Positions 59,750 to 64,000 of a DNA stretch of 64,000 nucleotides are shown one piece after another. How positions within the stretch are numbered: the stretch's first letter is position 1; the number at the start of each line of letters is the position of its first letter. Under the pieces are notes generated by a model. It did no database searches, had not been told where the DNA came from, and saw only the letters and a list, made by a program, of their open reading frames with translations. Source of the DNA: Duganella sp. CF458 (GTDB taxonomy: Bacteria > Pseudomonadota > Gammaproteobacteria > Burkholderiales > Burkholderiaceae_D); the NCBI RefSeq assembly GCF_900113115.1, contig NZ_FOOF01000004.1, positions 310,001 to 374,000 on the forward strand, in the 5' to 3' direction. Both the position numbers and the translations under genes were made by a program.

Positions 59750-59905
59750 TCATTTTCTGCCTGCTCTTCAGAGAAACAGAGGTCAAACGAAAGTCAAAGT
59801 CATCGATTCATCAAGCAATTTATATTTAGCCATTTCATTTCATCGGAAAAATTGTGTTTATTAGAGAAACAGGACTATCTCCCTGCTTCGCTTCCATTAT
59901 CCACG

Positions 59906-59995
59906 TATCAGCCGGCGTCACGAGAATTTTGCCTCTTTCCAAGAAGACGGACTAGCGCTCGGCCCGCTTCCCTTATTGATCATTTGGACAGGACA
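59906..59995. repeat. Module-boundary direct repeat, copy A
   Basis: Shares TATCAGCCGGCGT, ACGAGAAT and GCCTCTTT at its left end, and TTATTGATCATTTGGACAGG at its right end, with copy B at 62609-62691, in the same order and spacing. The right part covers the stop codon of the immunity-like gene that ends at 59980. The middle parts have diverged. Confidence 0.75.
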
Positions 59996-60525
59996 TGAAC
60001 TCGTCTAATCGGAAGCTTCTTATAAAACTCCTTAAGCGCTTCATCAAGAGTAGCGGGCCTATCAATCTTCAAACTCATCAGATCGACAATTGATGTTTCA
60101 TCCGAATTTGAGTTAAAAATCCCGTGATAGTCGACGATCTCGGTAGCTCCCATAAACTTGGCAGCAGAAATCAACAACGCATGGCACAGTACCAGAAGCA
60201 AATCATCGGTCTCCCGCGGAATTTCCGAGATGCAAAAACAAAATAATGGAACATCGCTATCCAATTCCCAATAATCTAATAGCCCGTAAGATATCACGCC
60301 CCCACGATCCAAAAAGTTCTTTTCGACAAAACCGAATATTTTCTCGCTCGGAACAAATAAATTAACCACATCAGTTCCGCAAAAAACCTCTAAATCCACC
60401 GAAAAATCTTCCGTTTGATTTAACAGGTTTTTCAAACAAATATTTGCCCCTTGAATCCAGTCAGGTATGTTTATATCCGGCCGAATCGTGCTAAAAATGC
60501 TAAATGACACGCTCATCTTTTCCAT
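59980..60525 (-). CDS. Probable immunity protein (orphan, CDI-type)
   Basis: About 181 residues, AT-rich compared with the chromosome, no known family recognised. It contains DFSVDLEVFCGTDVVNLFV and ETDDLLLVLCHALLISAAKF. Its start overlaps the stop of the haemagglutinin fragment upstream: ATG at 60525 (MEKMSVSF) or at 60516 (MSVSF), where ATGA joins the two genes. That overlap, its size and composition are typical of a CdiI-like immunity gene following a toxin C-terminus. The matching toxin domain appears to be deleted, so this is an orphan immunity gene. Single-gene repeat copies flank it. Confidence 0.6.
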   Translation of the reverse strand: MEKMSVSFSIFSTIRPDINIPDWIQGANICLKNLLNQTEDFSVDLEVFCGTDVVNLFVPSEKIFGFVEKNFLDRGGVISYGLLDYWELDSDVPLFCFCISEIPRETDDLLLVLCHALLISAAKFMGATEIVDYHGIFNSNSDETSIVDLMSLKIDRPATLDEALKEFYKKLPIRRVHVLSK

Positions 60526-62498
60526 CCTTTTGGTAAACCTTTGACAACGGAACCATTTTTGGAGGTCTTTGTCGGCCAGCACGGTGCTGCCCTTGACCAG
60601 GGTATCATCTTGTTTTCGATGTTGGACGTGGTCAGCTTGTTGGTCGTCAGTTCGGACGCGGAGGCATTATTGCTGGCAATAGCGCCGCCCTTCAAGTCGA
60701 TCGTATCGGCCTTGACGTGGTAACCGCCTTCGCCTGCGAACAGACCCGATTGCTGGGCGACGCCTTCGTAGGTCCCTTTGCCTTTTTGTTGCGACAGATT
60801 GCCGTTGGCACTCCATACGCCGAAGCCTACCTGCACGCGCACCCCGGTGTTGGTTTGCTTGCTATCGAACTCACTGGTGTCTTGCACACTTTCGATGGCC
60901 AACTTGCCGCCAACGTCCGTGTTGATGGTGTTGCCGGTTGCAGTGGCGCCTTTCAGCGTGGTGTCGCCTTTGCTGCTGATGTTGATCGTCTCAGCTTTCA
61001 GCTCAGTGTTGTTATTGACCGTGCTGTCGCTCTTGTTGTGGCCCTTGCCCATGTTGGCGGCGGCGTAGACGTACACGCCAATCTGTGCGCCGACCTGGAA
61101 GCCGACACCTGCTTCAACACCGGAGCTATTGTTCTTGCCATCGCTGTGCAGTGTGCTCTGGCTGGCGTCCAGCACGATGTTCTGCGCTGCGTCCAGGCTC
61201 AGGGTCTTTCCGGCGTTGAGCGTGGCGCCTGTGGCGTGGATGTCGCCACCGGTGGCCGTCAGGGTGACGTTGCGACCGCCATTGATGGTGCTGCCCTGCG
61301 CAGTGCTGTCATAGCCATTGCTGGAGTTGCTGCTGCTGGCGAAGCCGATGCCGGCCTCGCCCTTGACCAGGACCCCGCTGCCTGGGCCACGCAGGAAGGC
61401 ACTGGCCGCGCTGGCGGCTTGGTAGCCGTTGGCGGCTGCTGCCATGCCTTGCATCGCTTGCAGGCGACCGTCGGATTTACGCGCGGCTTCAACGTTGTTG
61501 ACCAGGTCGATCAGCGGTGAGCTGATGCGGGCGAAGGCGCCGATCTTCAGGTCGCTGTTCGATTCCTGGTGGCTGCCGGCGTTTTGCAGCGCCGTGATGT
61601 CGATCGTCTTGGCGGTGATGTTGACGTCATTCCCGGCCAGTACGTTGCTCGAAGCTTGGGTGTACTTCTGGCCTGCGGTCAGGTTCACGTCGCCTTTCAG
61701 GCTGGAGACGTTGGAGGCCACCTGCGTCACCTGGTCGCTGTTGTCTTTGTGCTTTTCGTTGTGGTAGCCGGAGAAGCGCTCGGTGTCGGAGATGACCACC
61801 TTGCCGATTGCCTTGTTGTTGCTCTGGTTGGCGTTGTGGAGCGTGTCCTGCGCGCTGGTGATGGTCAGGTCGCGCGCGGCGTTGATCGACAGGTTGCCTT
61901 CCGAGACCACGTTGGCGCCGGTCAGCGTGATGTCGCCGGTTTGCGTGGCCATGGTGGTGCTGCCGCCAACCGAAAGTTTGGTGCCGGTTACGGTGTCGGT
62001 GGCGCCGTTGCCTTTGCCATTGTTGTGGAGCATACCCACCATCTGCGTTGAGCGGGTGTCGATGCTGAAGCCCGACTTCTTCGAGTCCTGCGACCTGCTT
62101 TCCGTGGTGTGTGCCACGTCGAACTTGATGTTGTCCTTGGCCAGGATCAGGGCATTGCCTTCGGCGCTGATCTGGGTGCCCTGGCTGGTTATCGAGCCGT
62201 CGGTGGCGAGGATGGTCAGGTCCTTGCCGGCGGTGAGGGTGCTGGTGCGCGCTTCGCTGACGGCGTGGTTTTGTGTGCTGTTCGTGCTCTTGTTGCTGAA
62301 TTGCGCGTTGACGACCGACAGCGCTGCCGAGGCGCCTTCTGCCTTGGCGAATTCCTTGCCGACTGCCGGACTTGGAGTTTTCGGTGCTGGACTTGTAGGC
62401 GTCCTTGAAGGCTGCCAGCGGGTTGACCGAAAAGCCGACGCCGACGCCAGACGACTTGCGAACACGACGACGATGATGTTGTTCGCAGTTTTGGCCAA
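60513..62498 (-). pseudogene. Filamentous haemagglutinin / CdiA fragment, frameshifted
   Basis: About 650 codons of haemagglutinin-repeat sequence (TLTAGKDLTILATDGSITSQ, NVVSEGNLSINAARDLTITS, LNAGKTLSLDAAQNIVLDAS), the beta-helix passenger of two-partner-secreted CdiA/FhaB proteins. It lacks the secretion domain. At the 5' end the haemagglutinin-like reading GVGVGFSVNPLAAFKDAYKS is in another frame and joins the main frame only by a frameshift near 62370. At the 3' end the natural continuation (DDTLVKGSTVLADKDL) is also out of frame, and the frame then closes with VVKGLPKGWKR. I infer a displaced fragment whose toxin domain was lost, followed directly by an orphan immunity gene. Confidence 0.8.
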
Positions 62499-62608
62499 AA
62501 ACGGCGCTAAGGCCCGTAGGGGAGGTGCCCGTCCATAGCTCTTGCGCTGATTGGAATCTTACAAAAATTGGTCCCCCAAAAAACGCGATCGTCGCAGACA
62601 TCGGCACA

Positions 62609-62691
62609 TATCAGCCGGCGTACACGAGAATCGCGCCTCTTTTCTAACGAAATGCCCAAGCCCTCCTTTATTAATCATTTGAACAGGACAA
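62609..62691. repeat. Module-boundary direct repeat, copy B
   Basis: Copy of the element at 59906-59995, about 2.7 kb away and in the same orientation. Shared words include TATCAGCCGGCGT at 62609 and TTATTAATCATTTGAACAGG near the right end. It covers the stop codon of the zinc-ribbon immunity-like gene. The 62499-62608 stretch before it has no gene that I can support. Confidence 0.75.
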
Positions 62692-63090
62692 CAATGTGTT
62701 GGCCTCGGCTACATTAACAACGCCAATCCGTTCAAAGGACCCAGATATAAAACCAAAATGCTCCGAAAAATCTCGGTTCAACGAATCGAAAAAGTCCTCG
62801 CGTACAAGCAATTTGATATCGTTCGCATCAGCGAAGAATCGCGCGAGCTGCGAATCGATAAGGCTCAGCTGCGTAAACCCTTCAAGGTGCTCCCATCTTT
62901 CGCGCATATAGTTTATCGCCCTTTCCTTAGATATTCGATCAGCGGTATGAAAGACGAAAACTGCCCAGCCCCATTCGAAACGATGAGGCAACTTTTCGAT
63001 CTCTTCCTCACTGATGATCTCCGCTCCGCAATTCGTACAACGTCTTTCGCTTTCCGAAAACTGCCCACAAATTTCACAAATTATCTTCAT
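62671..63090 (-). CDS. Probable immunity protein with zinc ribbon
   Basis: A 139-residue protein. The N-terminus MKIICEICGQFSESERRCTN has two CxxC pairs (CEIC and CTNC), a zinc ribbon. The rest (FEWGWAVFVFHTADRISKER, LVREDFFDSLNRDFSEHFGF) looks like a small alpha/beta immunity fold. It begins 4 bases after the toxin gene stop at 63095 and is AT-rich. Position and size suit a cognate CdiI-like immunity protein. The ATG at 63090 is used; an upstream frame continues into the toxin gene. Confidence 0.68.
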   Translation of the reverse strand: MKIICEICGQFSESERRCTNCGAEIISEEEIEKLPHRFEWGWAVFVFHTADRISKERAINYMRERWEHLEGFTQLSLIDSQLARFFADANDIKLLVREDFFDSLNRDFSEHFGFISGSFERIGVVNVAEANTLLSCSND

Positions 63091-63094
63091 TTGT

Positions 63095-64000
63095 TCACTG
63101 TCCTGATTTAAGGTTGAAAGTCTTTGCGCCCGCCTCATAAGTCTTGAGCATCTCGCTCCAACTCATCGTCTTGCCGACTTGCGGGTCGTAAAGATAGCGA
63201 GTTCCATCTGGCAACACCTCGCCATACATCACGTGTGAATATGGACTATCACGCTTACGTGGGAAAACCACGTAATGCCCAGGATCAGCCTCTGCGCTAT
63301 TAAATGCTGCCGGGTGCCCCTTCATTTCCGTTGCATCTTCAACGTACGAAAGCGACTTTTGCCATGTGAACGCACGCTCTTTGCCAGTATAGCCAAAGGT
63401 CGCTTCTACTTGATTTGCAGTCATGATATCGTCTGCGCCAAGCCCTTCAATTTTATTGATGATATGCGCAGTCGTACAGGCTGTGCAATTATCCATTCGG
63501 GCTGTAGTGTTGATCGGACTAAATCCTGCGCCCCCGGCACCTACATGATCAGTTGTACTTTTTACTGCATCATTTGCTCCACCACCGGCCAAGGTTGCAT
63601 TCGAAGTGTCAGCAATGGCGCCTATTGCTGCCTGATTTGCTGTCTGAGCCCGAATAGCGGACGAAGAGCTTGTGGGACTTGAAGCTACCTGCTTAGCTAT
63701 TGCCGAAGAAGCAGTTACCTGACCGTCGAGAGTCGTCGCTACCTTGGTTACTGCTCCTGCCTGGGACCAAACCCATTTCCCATCCGCCATTTCACCAAGT
63801 AGCGATCCGTTTCTGCCCATCAATTGGGTCACACTTCTCGGTAACGCTGCGCCGTCTTCAGCCATACCTGCTACAAACCTGGTTCCTGTCCCCAGCCCTC
63901 TCGTAAAGACGCCGGCTTCGGCCGCGACTGGAACGAGTGACCATGCGGATGCACCAAGCTGTTCAGGATCTTTTCGGTAAATAGCAAAGATGGTTGAAAC
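63095..64000 (-). CDS. C-terminal part of a polymorphic (CDI-type) toxin with papain-like domain
   Basis: About 301 residues are visible; the frame is open to the window edge, so the N-terminal part is outside. The left part has the small-residue-rich style of pre-toxin linkers (GMAEDGAALPRSVTQLMGRN). The last ~135 residues form a compact domain with NCTACTTAHIINKIEGLG, GHYVVFPRKRDSPYSHVMYG and RYLYDPQVGKTMSW. This is the Cys-His-Asp order of papain-like or deamidase toxin domains (Cys near 63476-63487, then SHVMYG and YDPQVG). The following gene overlaps in location as an immunity gene would. A full haemagglutinin repeat protein upstream is expected but unseen. Confidence 0.7.
   Translation of the reverse strand, partial: VSTIFAIYRKDPEQLGASAWSLVPVAAEAGVFTRGLGTGTRFVAGMAEDGAALPRSVTQLMGRNGSLLGEMADGKWVWSQAGAVTKVATTLDGQVTASSAIAKQVASSPTSSSSAIRAQTANQAAIGAIADTSNATLAGGGANDAVKSTTDHVGAGGAGFSPINTTARMDNCTACTTAHIINKIEGLGADDIMTANQVEATFGYTGKERAFTWQKSLSYVEDATEMKGHPAAFNSAEADPGHYVVFPRKRDSPYSHVMYGEVLPDGTRYLYDPQVGKTMSWSEMLKTYEAGAKTFNLKSGQ

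Overview
The window is GC-rich, densely packed proteobacterial chromosome. Close protein matches to beta-proteobacterial families, a PEP-CTERM sorted protein with a sigma-54 promoter, DUF3422, a TorF-type porin, two S8 proteases and a contact-dependent-inhibition (CDI) type toxin locus point to the Oxalobacteraceae (Massilia/Duganella/Janthinobacterium group). This placement is inference from gene content and base composition. I found no rRNA, tRNA, CRISPR array, complete insertion sequence or replication origin.

Layout. 1-7.8 kb (minus strand): a large PAS/GGDEF/EAL/receiver signalling protein cut by the window edge, then FMN-binding oxidoreductase-like, glutathione transferase, phytase-like esterase, DUF3422 and aldose-epimerase-like genes. 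7.9-10.9 kb (plus): a TPR protein, an L,D-transpeptidase and a CPBP membrane protease. 10.8-16.5 kb: a GlxA/AraC regulator divergent from an NAD(P)-binding reductase, then AMP nucleosidase, a solute-binding protein and an AMP-phosphorylase-like enzyme.

16.5-27.7 kb is the most interesting region. An ECF sigma factor, its zinc-finger anti-sigma factor, an S8 protease and a TorF porin run leftwards. A small glutamic intramembrane protease, a cytochrome c / Ig-repeat / sorting-signal / thioredoxin fusion, a DUF4266 lipoprotein, DUF3570, ApbE flavin transferase, DsbD and alpha-carbonic anhydrase run rightwards. Two matching promoter-like elements (TTTGAACC-N16-GTATT) face away from each other in the gap. 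I infer one ECF-controlled regulon that builds and processes a cell-surface or periplasmic redox system.

27.7-44.3 kb: beta-CASP nuclease, PheP-like permease, hydrolase, an 83-bp palindromic repeat, parvulin and phospholipase-like genes, a chemoreceptor, small membrane and secreted proteins, an APC transporter, a porin with a phosphate-binding-like protein, an EamA transporter and a sigma-54-driven PEP-CTERM protein. 44.3-59.2 kb: 2OG-Fe(II) oxygenase, secreted S8 protease with PA domain, an orphan ExbD with a lipoprotein, exonuclease III, a TetR/MDR-oxidoreductase pair with two identical 15-bp operators, DUF411, DsbA-like, ferritin-like, DUF4832, GFA-family, cation/proton antiporter and CAT-fold acetyltransferase genes.

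59.3-64 kb has visibly lower GC in parts and is a CDI-type module. It holds the C-terminus of a polymorphic toxin with a papain-like cysteine domain, its probable immunity gene, a frameshifted filamentous-haemagglutinin fragment that seems to have lost its toxin, and a second orphan immunity gene. Near-identical repeats lie at the 3' end of each immunity gene, as expected for cassette gain by recombination.
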